Under the pieces are notes generated by a model. That model was not told the DNA's origin, searched no databases, and saw only the letters and a list, made by a program, of their open reading frames with translations. The translations under genes were made by a program, and so were the position numbers. From the NCBI GenBank assembly GCA_963682175.1, contig OY821772.1, positions 46,646,925 through 46,710,924 of the forward strand: a stretch of 64,000 nucleotides of DNA, in the 5' to 3' direction. The stretch is from Triglochin maritima. Taxonomy: Eukaryota; Streptophyta; Magnoliopsida; Alismatales; Juncaginaceae. The first letter of the stretch is position 1; each line of letters begins with the position of its first letter. Positions 32,845 through 44,670 of this stretch are shown in pieces.

Positions 32845-34370
32845 CCCATAAGAAGATTTTGTTTTGAGGTATAAGTCCATAACTTCAACATTATATATTG
32901 TTGGGTGGGTCAATTTCGCGTTCTTAGATACAAGAGGTACCTCTGATACCGATAATAATAATTATTGAAAGTGGTTGGGTTTTTTTAGGATACTAAAAGT
33001 GGTTAGTTGTTATCAAAGAAAAGGTTAGGAATTTTCTCAAAGTCCGGATTGGGATGCAAGTCAAAGCGTCTGCATCAACGCAATTCGTAGTTTGCACAAG
33101 CACCAAGAGGAGCATCCAAATAGGTTCAGGCTATAAATCATCGTCGACAGAAGTAGATGCATGTTGTAAATTTTGTGTGAAACGTAACGATGGGAGAGGA
33201 ATAGGAGTGGAGTTTGTCGTCTAAGAATTTTACAAAGGACGTCCAGACGTACAGTGGGAGAGAAAGACCGAAAATAATCTTCTGAGACGTGCGCTGCGAC
33301 CAAATTAAATATGTGACGCAAACACAGGATCCATTTGGGAGAGACGTTAAAAGCGTTAGTGGTGAGACACTTTTTGTTGGATTTATGCAATTAAGTAGAA
33401 AAAACTAGAAACAATACGTTTCTTTCACAACGCAAGTCTTACTCGTTGTGACAAAAAAAAAAACATCAACACGCTTGTTGTTTGGGTGTACGTACATATA
33501 TCTTAATTGCTTGGGGAAGTTATATTGTTTGCAAAATTTTCACATGCATAATGATTTTGACGCCCGACTCCACGAGAATCGGAACGTACCCAAAGATCGT
33601 TTGTACATGATGATGGGGATGTGTTGGTACATGGCTCTAATGACAAAAAGATGGGAGGCAAGACTGCAAGAGTCTGCTCAGTCAACAAGACCAATCACCT
33701 CGATCACTTCCCAATGCTTCCATCTGCTCTCACTGTTGGCCAAATTGACTGACCCTTTAAACCACTGGAGTGTCTGTCTTATCTCCCTACCCTTTCTAGA
33801 CTCTCAACGAAGGATGGCACTTGGGTTTGGATGTTGGAACGAACCTCATGCCAAACTTTAAGCCTCCCCAGCATGTCATAACAGCAAAGTGGATTCCACA
33901 ATACCAACAACTTTTCAAGGGATCACTGTCTGGCTTCCTTCATGTATGTGACAATGCGCGCTTTGCATGCAGCTATTGTCGGTGGCTGATGTTGACACCA
34001 AATATTATAATCCATATATATGTCAATGTAGACGATTTATGCCTCATCAGGAAATATGTATGTGTGTAGATCTATTGTGGGGAGGGATGCGATAAGCTGT
34101 GGACCACATAAACTGAGGATGAGGAAGAATTTTGACTAGCAGCTAGTTCTGCAAATGTAGAGGCCAAAGGTGGAAAGTGGTACCTACATAGAATCTACTA
34201 TTGGTTGATATGTTAGGATATGGGATATGCTTTAATCAATAATGAATGCCATTTTTCAGTTGGATGATCATCAAAGGAATGCAAGCCGTTGGAGGGTTGT
34301 GCTAAGTACGTGAGTCTGATTAAAGCATGATCTCAATGTGGGGGTGGTAGGGTCAGCAATCCTACTGCGA
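32845..34370. other. No supported gene
   Basis: Contains open frames up to 137 codons (33448-33861 on plus, 33061-33390 on minus), but none shows family motifs, and codon use looks random. I could not assign a function or a transposon type. Confidence 0.45.
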
Positions 34371-34379
34371 TGCGAGCAA

Positions 34380-34508
34380 ATGCTAAAATTTATTTGGTGA
34401 CCCGAAATTATATTTGGATCCTTAATCAGGTTGACTCGGATTTTAATTAACCCTTTAGAGATGAATGGTTCGGATTAATCACAGAATTAGGGCTTTGTAT
34501 AAAACACT

Positions 34509-34546
<38 letters not shown>

Positions 34547-34720
34547 CTATTGTAATCTTTTGGGTAATAGTGGATTAAGCTTTGAGGCGTATGTGGTTTT
34601 TTCTTCCAAGAGTTTTCCACGTATATATTTTGTCTTGTGGTTATGTATGTGCTTGTTGTTTTTGCTTCGGTTGATTTCTTCCGCTGGTCGAACTCGTTAA
34701 CATGTTGAATTTGAAACCGT
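34380..34720 (+). mobile_element. Copia-type LTR-like stretch with (TA)n
   Basis: TATAAAACACTTG at about 34498, a (TA)n microsatellite at about 34509-34543, then TTGTAATCTTTTGGGTAATAG and GAGTTTTCCACGTATAT near 34550-34630. The last motif, with its preceding T-rich CTTCCAAGAG, is typical of the R/U5 region of plant Copia LTRs. No primer-binding site follows and ends are undefined. Confidence 0.4.
34509..34543. repeat. (TA)n microsatellite
   Basis: About 17 uninterrupted TA units. Confidence 0.95.
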
Positions 34721-34799
34721 CTATGAGAGTAATTTTATACATCTTTTGAAATTGAGAACTATTTCGTAAACCAAATATTCAATCAATATCGCACCCAGT

Positions 34800-36260
34800 A
34801 GGGGCGACGTTGTATTAATCTTTGGTTTTGGACTCAGTGCGGGTGCGGAAACAGGAAGTTACATAAAACTTCAATAGTAGTAGGTTGATTCGTAGAATTT
34901 AATTAGAATAAAGTAGAAAAATCCTTAGAAAATGATTCCATTTTTTTTAAGTCAGTATCCCAAGTTGTACTGCTTGATTTCCTTCGAAAGGGTCACAAGA
35001 AGGCATCAGACATTTTTGTAAAAGTTGTTGCCAAGACTTACATTGTTCTTTGCGTATTTTTATTTTAGTGTACTGTTAGTCTCTGTAATAGAATCCCGGG
35101 AATATGTTGTTGGTTAAGATGGTATCGTGGCAATGATTTCAAGCTTATCCTTGATTGCACCCTCTGTTTTAAGATTTGGACGTTAAGATACTGTCCGTTT
35201 TGCAGATTTTGGAATTTCTAGATTTCCTATTCTTGTTCTCTATAAGTATTCACTGGAAATTAACTCCATGAATTCATTTATAATTTAAAAATTGTGCCTT
35301 TGAAATGACTAACCGAAAGATTTGGATTTTTTTGAATGCGACCTAATTTTGTTAAGTCTTAACTCAGTCAAAATCAACAAGTATGAAACATCTAATTAGA
35401 ATCTTCTGACTTTAACATAATCGATTAGTATGAAACATCGAATTAAACATAAGCTAGTTTACAATACTTTTATCTCATTCCGTTACTTATTTTCTTGGGG
35501 CATTTTAGAATGACCATTGTATATCTTCTCTTTGTTTCTCGAGCCTTCGGGATCAAAATTAGTTAGCAGTGATCGTCGAATAAGTTTTAATGCTTCAATT
35601 GAGTTAAAAGTGGGGAATCCATTTGCAGCGTTGCCATCTTCGAATAAAGTATTTTTTTGTAGTAGGACCATGAGTAGCTCATAATCAAGTGGCACCTAGT
35701 TCGATTACGGGAACGTTTGGTTGCACCAACGTCTCGCGTCAGACGGTAATGATGCAGTCGTCACGAACTTTTTCTCATCTTTCCATCTTCTTTGAGTCTA
35801 GGGTGTGGGCTGAAAAAACTGACTTCAGTGATCGAGATTCGTTTCTCTTGTCATTGTTTTCCTATAGAAAATTTATTTTCCCCATGCTTGTTTCATGAGA
35901 AGATGAGGCTAGAGATGTGTTTGGGACACACCCACGCGTCTAGGGTGGAAAAGCAAAATTCCCACCCCAGACGCAGTTTGCCAAACACACCTTATGAATC
36001 CTTGGAAGAATAGGAGAGACATATTGCAGGGGGTTGGTAGCTCTATTATATGCATGCCAATGGTGCGAGTATATTTCTTATCAAGGTTTACAAAATCTTA
36101 GCTCCTCCTACCCTAATGTCACCTGAATTCATTTTATCGTAAGATGTTCTTAGAAACTGCAATTGTAGAGTTACCTTCCAATTAAAATAATCATACATGC
36201 TCAATATCAAATTCGTTATTTCATCAATTATTCACACCACGAAACATGTTCAGGATCCAC
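34800..36260. other. Gene-poor stretch with one small hairpin
   Basis: No gene recognised. At 35917-35993 the sequence GTGTTTGGGACACACCCACG pairs imperfectly with AGACGCAGTTTGCCAAACACAC, a MITE-like hairpin of about 77 bp. Confidence 0.5.
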
Positions 36261-36570
36261 TTAGGGCACCCTTAACGGGGGTGCCCCGCCCGGGCGCCCT
36301 GGTCGGGCGCCCGGGCGCACCCCCGTTAACGGGCGGGGCGCCCGTGGGGCGCCCGCCCGGGCGCTTGCCCGGGCGGTGGGCGTCCCGGGCAGACGCCCGG
36401 GTGCCCATGGGAGGGGGACACGTGTCCCCCTCCTATTGGTTATTAAATTTTTTTTGAATTTTTTTTAGTTTTGGTTTTGTTATTAATGGATTGGGTATTT
36501 GTTATAAATGTGGGGTAATAATTTTTTGTAAGTAATTAAAATTAAGAAATTTCCAGAACCAATACACTGT

Positions 36571-36728
36571 TTAATCACGAGTGCAATATTTAATCACGGG
36601 TGCACTATTTTCAATCACGCGTGCACTGTTTGCAATCACGCGTGCACTATTTGCAATCACGCGTACACTATGTGCAATCACGCGTGAACAGTGCAACAAA
36701 TACATCCAAACCCTCCCAACTATAAATA
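36571..36728 (+). promoter_or_regulatory. Transposase promoter: six CACGCGTGCACT repeats and TATA box
   Basis: Six imperfect units of about 21 bp (CAATCACGCGTGCACTATTTG type) run from 36571 to about 36697, followed by TATAAATACA at 36721 and the transposase ATG at 36795. The core CACGCGTG is itself palindromic. Confidence 0.8.
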
Positions 36729-36794
36729 CATCTATTTATCTCCTGATTCCTCACATTTCCTTAACTTCTCAACTCGTAGCTTCTTCTCTCATCA

Positions 36795-38048
36795 ATGTCG
36801 GATAATAGTTTAAACTCCGGTCAATCGGACGATGATAACTGGAATGAGACATTAAATCTAATGGACCGTGCTATTGAATTAGCCGGACAGGCTGTTTACG
36901 AAAGGACTACACGTCCTAAGCAGTGTCGAAGGAGAACGACGAACCCAGATAGAGATCGTGAACTAGGTTACAGACGCCTTGTAGACGATTATTTCTCTGA
37001 CAACCCTGTGTATTCTGATACTCTTTTCAGGACAAGATTTCGGATGAGAAAGCATGTCTTCCTGCGCATCCACAATGCCATCGAAGCATCTGATGTCTTC
37101 TTCCAACGAACACCGGACGCAACTGGTAGGATGAGCATCTCCGGTCTACAAAAAAGTACGGCAGCAATGCGAATGCTAGCATATGGCGTTGCCGCTGATG
37201 GGATCGATGAGTACCTACGAATGAGTGCGGCAACATCCAGAAATGCTCTCCTCAAATTCTGTGAAGGTGTTATTCGCATCTTCGGCCCTGAGTATTTACG
37301 TCGGCCAACTGCAAATGACTTGGCACGCCTACTTTACGTTGGTGAGCAACGTGGGTTTCCAGGTATGATGGGGAGTATCGATTGTATGCACTGGGAGTGG
37401 AAAAACTGCCCAGCTGCTTGGAAGGGACAACATCAAGGACGTGCTGGGAAAGCAACTCTGATCCTTGAGGCGGTGACATCGTACGACTTATGGATCTGGC
37501 ACTCCTTCTTCGGAATACCGGGTTCATGCAATGACTTGAACGTCCTGCAACAATCTCCGGTTTTCGACGACATACTAGAAGGTCGAGCACCACCTGTTAA
37601 TTATGAGGTAAATGGTGTTCAATATGATATGGGATACTATCTTACTGATGGTATTTATCCACAGTGGGCGGCCTTCATCCAATCCATCCTTCACCCTCAC
37701 ACCCCGAAGCACAGATTGTTTGCTGAAGTGCAGGAGGCAACGCGTAAAGATGTTGAACGCGCTTTCGGAGTGTTGCAAGCGAGGTTCGCGATCATCAGAA
37801 ACCCGGCTCTTGCCTGGAGCAAGGACGTTCTGTCCAAAATAATGACAGCTTGTATCATCATGCATAACATGATAGTGGAGGACGAACGCGACTGCTATGC
37901 TAATTTTGGAGATATTCGCGAATTTATGGAAGATCGTCCTGGAACTTCAGCTGAGGCAACGTCGTATTCGACCGATCGTATAGCGGATATTCACGAGTTT
38001 TTGTCAATCAAGATCGAGTGCGTGACAGGAACCAACATTTGGATCTGA
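36795..38048 (+). CDS. PIF/Harbinger transposase (DDE nuclease), apparently intact
   Basis: A 417-residue single-exon frame with the length and motifs of plant PIF/Harbinger transposases (HARBI1-like DDE_4 nuclease). Catalytic residues visible: D196 in GSIDCMHW, D285 in YYLTDGIYP and E321 in DVERAFGVLQARF, with 35 residues between the second and third. The amino terminus is acidic and Asn/Ser-rich, followed by RRLVDDYFSDNPVYSD, the typical start of the plant domain, and an HTH-like segment (about 80-160). Starts 67 bp after a TATA box and ends close to the 3' TIR. No stop or frameshift. It would cut and paste its own and related elements, probably only with an ORF1 protein, which this copy lacks. 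It shares obvious identity with the broken copy at 11256-12460. Confidence 0.93.
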   Translation: MSDNSLNSGQSDDDNWNETLNLMDRAIELAGQAVYERTTRPKQCRRRTTNPDRDRELGYRRLVDDYFSDNPVYSDTLFRTRFRMRKHVFLRIHNAIEASDVFFQRTPDATGRMSISGLQKSTAAMRMLAYGVAADGIDEYLRMSAATSRNALLKFCEGVIRIFGPEYLRRPTANDLARLLYVGEQRGFPGMMGSIDCMHWEWKNCPAAWKGQHQGRAGKATLILEAVTSYDLWIWHSFFGIPGSCNDLNVLQQSPVFDDILEGRAPPVNYEVNGVQYDMGYYLTDGIYPQWAAFIQSILHPHTPKHRLFAEVQEATRKDVERAFGVLQARFAIIRNPALAWSKDVLSKIMTACIIMHNMIVEDERDCYANFGDIREFMEDRPGTSAEATSYSTDRIADIHEFLSIKIECVTGTNIWI

Positions 38049-38541
38049 AAGGCGATTTAATTGAGCATATATGGCAACGCTACGGACGATGAGCGGTTTG
38101 AAAATCGGTTAACGTAGTTTGTCATGTAGTATTTAAAAGTTTAGTTTATGTAATATGTACTGTTGTTTCTTAACTTTGATTGTAATATTTCCTATTTCAG
38201 TTTGTCTTAAATGTAACGTGGCTCCGTAATATTTAATAATAATTTCGTGATTTACCAGTAATTATTAACAATATTTCGAGTTAAAATATAATTATAATGT
38301 AATTAAAATTATATTTATATAAAATGTAATTTGTTAAATGTTGTGTGAGAATTAAATTTATTTAATTAAAAAATGATGTGGATGAAAGAGAGTGTAGGGT
38401 GGGTGGGGGTAGCCTGGGCATGGATAAGGGTTTTTTTTGGGTGAGTTGGGTGAGCTGACGTGGCAGAGAGAGAAGCTGACGTGGCAGAGAGAGAGTGCAG
38501 GGCGCCCGGGGGTAGCCCGGGCGCTGTTAAATATGCTCTTA

Positions 38542-39513
38542 GGGAGTTAGTTGCCCTGTCAATAAGAAAAGCAATGATTAAATCTATTCAAATACCTCAA
38601 ACAAAGATATTATAACGACATACAAGGATCACTATTCTACCAATCAGACACTCTTCAGTGCACGAAAACAAATGTGCATTCATCATCAAAATCGTTTTGT
38701 GTTTGTTCTTTTCTAATCTTGTTCAGAGGACTACAATTATGAGGGGGACAGCGTTCTATTGGTTACGACACGGATCCCAGGTATACGATACATGCATTAT
38801 GTGCAATCTTCTCCTACTCCAACTTTGTTCCTTTTGCAAATAGAAACAAGTGGGAGCAGATACCCAGTATGTTTTTACCTGAAGAGCAACATAGGAAAAT
38901 CCCAATTGCCCATACTCCTTAAGAATAAACCACGATCAAATCCAAAATACATAATTTATTGTAATAAAAAATGTATGCACCGTGCTAAACATGTTATTCT
39001 ATTATAGAGTGATGAGGAATTCTCACTAAATTCGACAACCTGGGGATATATGTATGTCTCACATTTCCATGCACATAAGGCTTGAAATGAGCTTCCACTC
39101 GTGGGCTACATGCTTTGCTAGTTGTTGGGTTTTTTTTGCAGGATATAATACCCCTTGAAATGAAGGAGGGGGGATGGTAAAATTAAGGATAAGGTTCAAT
39201 TTAGTTTTGATTTCAAAAATACATTTTAAAGTCAACATTTAATTCAAATTTTATTTTTGATTTTTTTTTGTAGCAATATATAATTTGTATAAAAATTACG
39301 TTTTCTGCAAATTCATATATTTTCTAAGACGTGAGAGATGAAGAAGAGATGCAACAAAATAAGAAAAAAGGTCACACCTCTTTAAAAAATGTGTTTTTAG
39401 TGGAAAACTAAGAGATTTGAATTATTGAAATGAAAGCGTCCATCTCAAAATCAATTAGTAATGTGTAAATGAACACTACAACTTATGACCTAAGAGAGCA
39501 AATCCCCAAATGA
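38542..39513. other. No gene seen
   Basis: AT-rich spacer between Harbinger element 2 and the Copia array. A polypurine run GAAGGAGGGGGGATGG lies near 39165 without an adjacent LTR. Confidence 0.5.
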
Positions 39514-39518
39514 TTATT

Positions 39519-39744
39519 TGTAGAATTTGGCACAGGAGAGCATGAACAGAGATTTGTATATTGATTTGTTTTCTATATTTCTTATATTACGAGGGTATAT
39601 ATATACTCTATTGATTACATAGCCATTGTGATGTTTGAATGGCGTGATTTCTTTCCTTAGATGTGTGACGAGAATGGAAGTTGTCATAACCGGATATCTG
39701 ATTGTGTTGTGATGGGGTTGAGCCTAACGGTCGTATTTTCAACA
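39519..39744 (-). repeat. Copia LTR 1 (outer 3' LTR)
   Basis: Minus-strand start TGTTGAAAATACGACC at 39744, end at 39519. It is the most diverged of the three LTRs: several indels and substitutions relative to the inner two. Confidence 0.9.
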
Positions 39745-40258
39745 TGCCCCTCAAGTTGGGTTCGGAATAAGTTGATAGATCCCAACTTGTGAAGTAGATT
39801 TGAAAAATACTTATGGTTGAGGGCTTTGGTGAATATGTTGGCCAACTGCTCTCTGCTGGCAACATATGAGACTTCAATTTGTTTGGATTGGATTTTTTCC
39901 CGAATGAAGTGACAATCAACTTCTATGTGTTTGGTTCGTTCATGGAAAACCGGATTTGTTGCGATGTGTCGAGCTGCATTGTTATCACAAAACATCTTCA
40001 TTGGTTCCTGAGTCTTGATGTGCATGTTTGTGAGTAATTGGTTTAGCCAATCAACTCACTGGTGGTGGAAGCCATAGCGTGGTATTCTGCTTCTCCAGTA
40101 GATCGGGCAACAACGTTTTGCTTCTTGTTTCTCCAAGTGACTAGATTGCCTCCTACAAATGTGCAAAAACGTATTGTAGATTTCCTGTCGTGGCTTCCTG
40201 CCCAATCTGCATCAGAGTAACCAATTATAGAATTAGAATTATTGGGTTTCATCCACAA
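39745..40258 (-). pseudogene. Copia RNase H, unit 1
   Basis: Minus strand: SDADWAGSHDRKST, then GGNLVTWRNKKQNVVARSTG and EAEYHAMA, followed after a frame change by ARHIATNPVFHERTKHIEVD and FTKALNHKYF. This is the Copia RNase H domain and the end of pol. The frame break near 40030 makes it inactive. Confidence 0.9.
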
Positions 40259-40453
40259 TCATTGTCCTGGGGTTCCTTTAAGATAGTATAGTATTCTATT
40301 TATGATGTCTAGGTGATGAGTATGAGGTGAATGCATAAACTGACTAACTATACTTACAGCATAAGCAATATCGGGTCGAATGATAGTGAGAGATAATTTT
40401 TCCAACAAGTCTTTGAGATAGATAACCTATTTTTCCAGTTTCTCTAAGAAGGT

Positions 40454-41400
40454 CTATAACATACTTCCTTCGGGAGAGAAATATACCTTTTTTGAGTATG
40501 CAATCTCTATCCCTAGGAAGTATTTCATAAAGCCTAAATTTTTAATGTCAAATTTATTTTTTAAGTTCTTTACTAGATCTATTTCGTGATCACTGTCTTC
40601 GGTTATTATGATGTCATCTACATAAATGAGAACAATGGTGGTGATGTTATGATTGTGTCTAGTGAACATGGATGCATCAACATAACTTTTTTTGAAACCA
40701 TACAAAAAGAGGGAGTGACTAAGTTTCATACAAGGCCCGTGGTGATTGCTTCAGTCCATATATATACTTATGAAGCTTGCATACCTGATGGGGAGTCGTG
40801 GTGTAACATGGGTGTGGAGTCATATAGACTTCTTCTTCAAGATTTCCCTGTAAGAATGCATTTTTACGTCCATTTGAAAGAGATTTCAACATAGGTTTAC
40901 AACAATAGATAAGAGAACACGAACAATGTTTATTTTGGCTACTGGAGCAAAAGTTTCTAGGTAGTCGAGACCATAAGTTTGTGTATACCATTTAGCTACA
41001 AGACGAGTCTTATATCTTTCAATTTGGCCATTACTATGGTATTTGATTTTGTAGATCCATTTGCAACCTACGTGTTTTATGCCAGGTTGTAATTGGACCA
41101 GAGTCCATGTTTTGTTGGTTTCTAATGCTTTAAGTTCATCTTTCATGGCTTTGGCCCACTTTGGATCTTCTATTGCTTCATGATATGAAATTGGTTCTTT
41201 ATTGTTATCTAGTTGAATTAGGAAGGCTCAATGTTTATGTGAGAGTTGGTTGTAGGACAAGTGGTTCTGAATATGGTAAGTAACTTGAGAAACAAAACAT
41301 TGGTCGGTGGTGGTTCTTCTTCTTCTCCCCCTTTGTTGCCCACTGGTGGATCATCGACTTGAGGATGGATAATGGTCGGAGCATCTGGAGCCGGGTCTAG
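40454..41400 (-). pseudogene. Copia reverse transcriptase, unit 1, broken
   Basis: Minus strand blocks: [44 protein letters not shown] (41146-40886), [13 protein letters not shown] and GLKQSPRAL (40991-40719), IVLIYVDDIIIT (the YVDD catalytic motif) and FLGIEIAYSK (40729-40454). Frame changes between blocks disable it. Upstream of 41400 the remainder of pol is missing. Confidence 0.9.
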
Positions 41401-41403
41401 AAG

Positions 41404-42790
41404 GTGTAGGATTTCGTGTCCCTATGTATGTATATATTTTAAAAAAATTAATACAACATACAAGATCGATTTCATATTTTCATTGATTTTACGTACATGT
41501 ACTTGTTTATTCTAATATCATGCATTCCTATACATATTAAAATAAACAAAGAATATATGATCATAACCAAAGGTTCTCTAAAACCTCTCAGAAGATCTGG
41601 AGTTCCGTTGCTCGTCTAATCGCCTGCCGATTCGCCTCTCAGTGTTCACCAAACTCTAAACAAGATTAGAGAAAAAGGAGCTAGTCAATCAATCTCTAAT
41701 TAGGCTTAGAATCTAGCTAATAACCCATCTTTAAGCTCCTGAGATTTCTATCTCCAAAACTTAAAACTATTAAGAGATTTTCGTTGTGATTAAGGGAGAG
41801 ATTAATGAGAGAGAAAAATTGCATTGTAATAAACAAGTAGGATGATGGGTCCTTTTATAGACTCCCAAAACATCATTATCAAGAGCTATTCTTTAGTCAT
41901 GATCTCTTGTTTATTCTCTCCTAAAATTAATCTTAAATTGCCACATAAGCACCCATAAAAACGTTTGATTAAATCTGGAATTAATTTAACCCATGATCTA
42001 ATTATTCTCTTAATAATTCAGACAAAAATCGCGTTGTTCGGTTAACTGAGAATTCTTCTCGTACAACCGAATCATTCAGTTTTAACACATGTTCGGTGAA
42101 CTGTGAGCTAGACGGACGACCGAATATGCATGAGAAAAATTCTCTGGAAAAATTCAGACGATTCGCGTCTTGCTCCGGTCGACCGTTGACCCACCAAAAT
42201 TTCTCCTGGCGAACATCCATCGGACGACCGTGTCACCTTCGGTCTACCGAAAATATTCTTTCTCGGTTGACCGTGCACGCTCGGTTAACCGAACCCAATT
42301 GTCCAGGCACTCCAGACAATTTCGGTCAACCAATTGTGTTTACCCGTTCCCCGTTCGGTTGACCGTTTCAAAGATACCTCGGTCGACCGAACCCTAAACG
42401 GCTCACCGTGTTTGACCCTGATTTTGCCTTTGTCAAATTTTGGATTTATTTCCAACAAAATTTGATGTTTTAGGGTTTTTAGCAAATTCATATCTTATGT
42501 AATATATTATCCAATGTAATATTAAATTATTACACCCCATAATATATACACCTCGTATGAATTTATTATGATTCTAATTATGTCAATTCTCATGCCATAT
42601 TGATTTTATTCATTCACCACATGTGCCCATTTTTCACATGAAACCCGATACATCACATGAATTCAAAATCAAGCTTCTTGTTTTCTATTTTTGTGGTGTA
42701 ACGTATAGGAGGATCTAAGACAAATTGACAGCGATATTAAACATTTAATATCTCAAACTATAAGCGGTATCTAGCTACGTATTATAGTTA
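41404..42790 (-). mobile_element. LTR-B piece nested in Copia unit 1
   Basis: Starts TGTAGGATTTCGTGTCCC at 41404, the inverse of the LTR-B end at 25603, and follows that LTR through the palindrome zone (42040-42420) and the ATGAATTTGCTAAAAACCC region to sequence matching 18840. It is truncated at about 42790. It replaces the protease-integrase segment of the Copia element. Confidence 0.8.
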
Positions 42791-43599
42791 CCCAATTAGC
42801 ATAGATGTTTTTGTTCCACTCGAACCAAAACATGATCCATTTAGTGATGTAAGTGGACCACTTGTGTCTGAATCTTTTCTTCTTGTTGTTGATGCCCTTA
42901 GCTTGGTTTCGACCGACGATGAAGGCTTAATTATCAGAGATAGTGTTGTTTGTGTTACTAGTATTGGTTTTTCTTCTTGTTTCCTCGCACTGAACGAGGT
43001 TTGTGATGGTCGCGAGACTTGGAAGCTCCGACACCATGATGATTTGAGACTGTAAATCTTCATAGTTGGGGTCCAAACCTACCCAAAATTGGTAGATATG
43101 GTTCTTCTCTTGTCTGATTTGGATGATTTCGACGTCTATGGTCAGTGGTTCGTAGGTCCACAACTCATCCCACCATTTCCTGAGGGTACCAAGGTACTTT
43201 GTGATGGACGTCGAGTTCTGGCATGTTTGGGATATTCTTGCCTGATCTTGAATATGTGGGTGAAGTACTCCGCCTTTCCATAATGCTCCTTGACCAAGTC
43301 CCATAGTTCTTTGGTGTTTTCTTTGTAAATAAATATCTCCCCGATGTTTGGTTGCATGGAGGCAATAAGTCACGACATGACCTGATGGTACGTTGTTTGT
43401 CATTCCTCTTGCTTGTTTTCAGTTCCTGCTCCTTCAAGTTTTTGGGTTTTTTGGTGATGTGGCCTACCTTCCCCCGGCCGCTGAGGGAAAGGTTTGCTGC
43501 TCGCGCCCACGAGAGGTAGTTGGTCCCGTTAAGAGTATTCGTGACGAGACGTTGGGGTCCGTTCATCTCCGGATGACTGCCTCCAGTGTCGCCCGACAT
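42790..43599 (-). pseudogene. Copia gag, unit 1, broken
   Basis: Start at 43599 (MSGDTGGSHPEMNGPQRLV, NTLNGTNYLSW), then the UBN2-like gag core in another frame (MGLGQGALWKGG, YLGTLRKWWDELWTYEPL, FWVGLDPNYEDLQSQI). At least two frame changes. No zinc knuckle seen before the LTR-B junction. Confidence 0.85.
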
Positions 43600-43730
43600 G
43601 TTTTGGAGATTTTTGGGTATGTATGTTGATTTTCTCGACCTTCAACCCCCTTGGATGAGGTGAGACCGATGAGGATCCCAAAGGGGGAGTCTGAGGTCGT
43701 GTTTTTCTTCGGATCAATGTTCTGATACCA

Positions 43731-43959
43731 TGTAAAATTTGGCACAGGAGAGCATGAACAAAGTTTGTATATTGATTTGTTTTCTATATTTTTATATTAC
43801 AAGGAGGGTATATATATACTCTGTTGATTACATAGTTGTTGTGATGTTTGAATGGCGTGATTTCTTTCCTTGGATGTGGTTGACGAGAATGAAAGTTGTC
43901 ATAACCGGATATCTGATTGTGTTGTGATGGGGTTGAGCCTAACGGTCGTATTTTCAACA
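43731..43959 (-). repeat. Copia LTR 2 (shared, central)
   Basis: 229 bp, serving as the 5' LTR of the left unit and the 3' LTR of the right unit. One visible substitution from LTR 3. Confidence 0.92.
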
Positions 43960-44475
43960 TGCCCCCCTCAAGTTGGGTTCGGAATAAGTTGATAGATCCC
44001 AACTTGTGAAGTAGATTTGAAAAATACTTATGGTTGAGGGCTTTGGTGAATATGTTGGCCAACTGCTCTCTGCTGGCAACATATGAGACTTCAATTTGTT
44101 TGGATTGGATTTTTTCCCGAATGAAGTGACAATCAACTTCTATGTGTTTGGTTCGTTCATGGAAAACCGGATTTGTTGCGATGTGTCGAGCTGCATTGTT
44201 ATCACAAAACATCTTCATTGGTTCCTGAGTCTTGATGTGCATGTTTGTGAGTAATTGGTTTAGCCAATCAACTCACTGGTGGTGGAAGCCATAGCGTGGT
44301 ATTCTGCTTCTCCAGTAGATCGGGCAACAACGTTTTGCTTCTTGTTTCTCCAAGTGACTAGATTGCCTCCTACAAATGTGCAAAAACGTATTGTAGATTT
44401 CCTGTCGTGGCTTCCTGCCCAATCTGCATCAGAGTAACCAATTATAGAATTAGAATTATTGGGTTTCATCCACAA
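43960..44475 (-). pseudogene. Copia RNase H, unit 2
   Basis: Copy of the unit 1 domain, same motifs and same frame break. Confidence 0.88.
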
Positions 44476-44670
44476 TCATTGTCCTGGGGTTCCTTTAAGA
44501 TAGTATAGTATTCTATTTATGATGTCTAGGTGATGAGTATGAGGTGAATGCATAAACTGACTAACTATACTTACAGCATAAGCAATATCGGGTCGAATGA
44601 TAGTGAGAGATAATTTTTCCAACAAGTCTTTGAGATAGATAACCTATTTTTCCAGTTTCTCTAAGAAGGT

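Larger units (their letters stand above)
36264..38538 (+). mobile_element. PIF/Harbinger element 2, compact, intact TIRs and TSD
   Basis: Flanked by TTA on both sides (36261-36263 and 38539-38541), the usual 3-bp Harbinger target. TIRs: GGGCACCCTTAACG at the left, GAGCATATTTAACAG in reverse complement at the right. The left subterminal 150 bp is almost pure GGGCGCCCGGGCG, the right end has GGGCGCCCGGGGGTAGCCCGGGCG. It encodes only the transposase; the ORF1 partner found in element 1 is missing, so this looks like a deletion derivative that needs ORF1 in trans. Confidence 0.9.

Noticed and set aside
33448..33861. 137-codon open frame on the plus strand
   Set aside because: No motif, hydrophobic pattern or splice context; overlapping frames on the other strand are equally open. 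Chance frame.
33990..34070. Sequence resembling a reverse-transcriptase YVDD block (IHIYVNVDD)
   Set aside because: No neighbouring RT blocks in any frame; the resemblance is too short to support a Copia relic.
36261..36420. GC-rich stretch as a CpG-island promoter of a host gene
   Set aside because: It is the subterminal region of a Harbinger element with TIR and TTA duplication.
40586..40894. 102-codon plus-strand frame repeated at 44803-45111
   Set aside because: Antisense of the Copia reverse transcriptase; the minus-strand motifs are clear.
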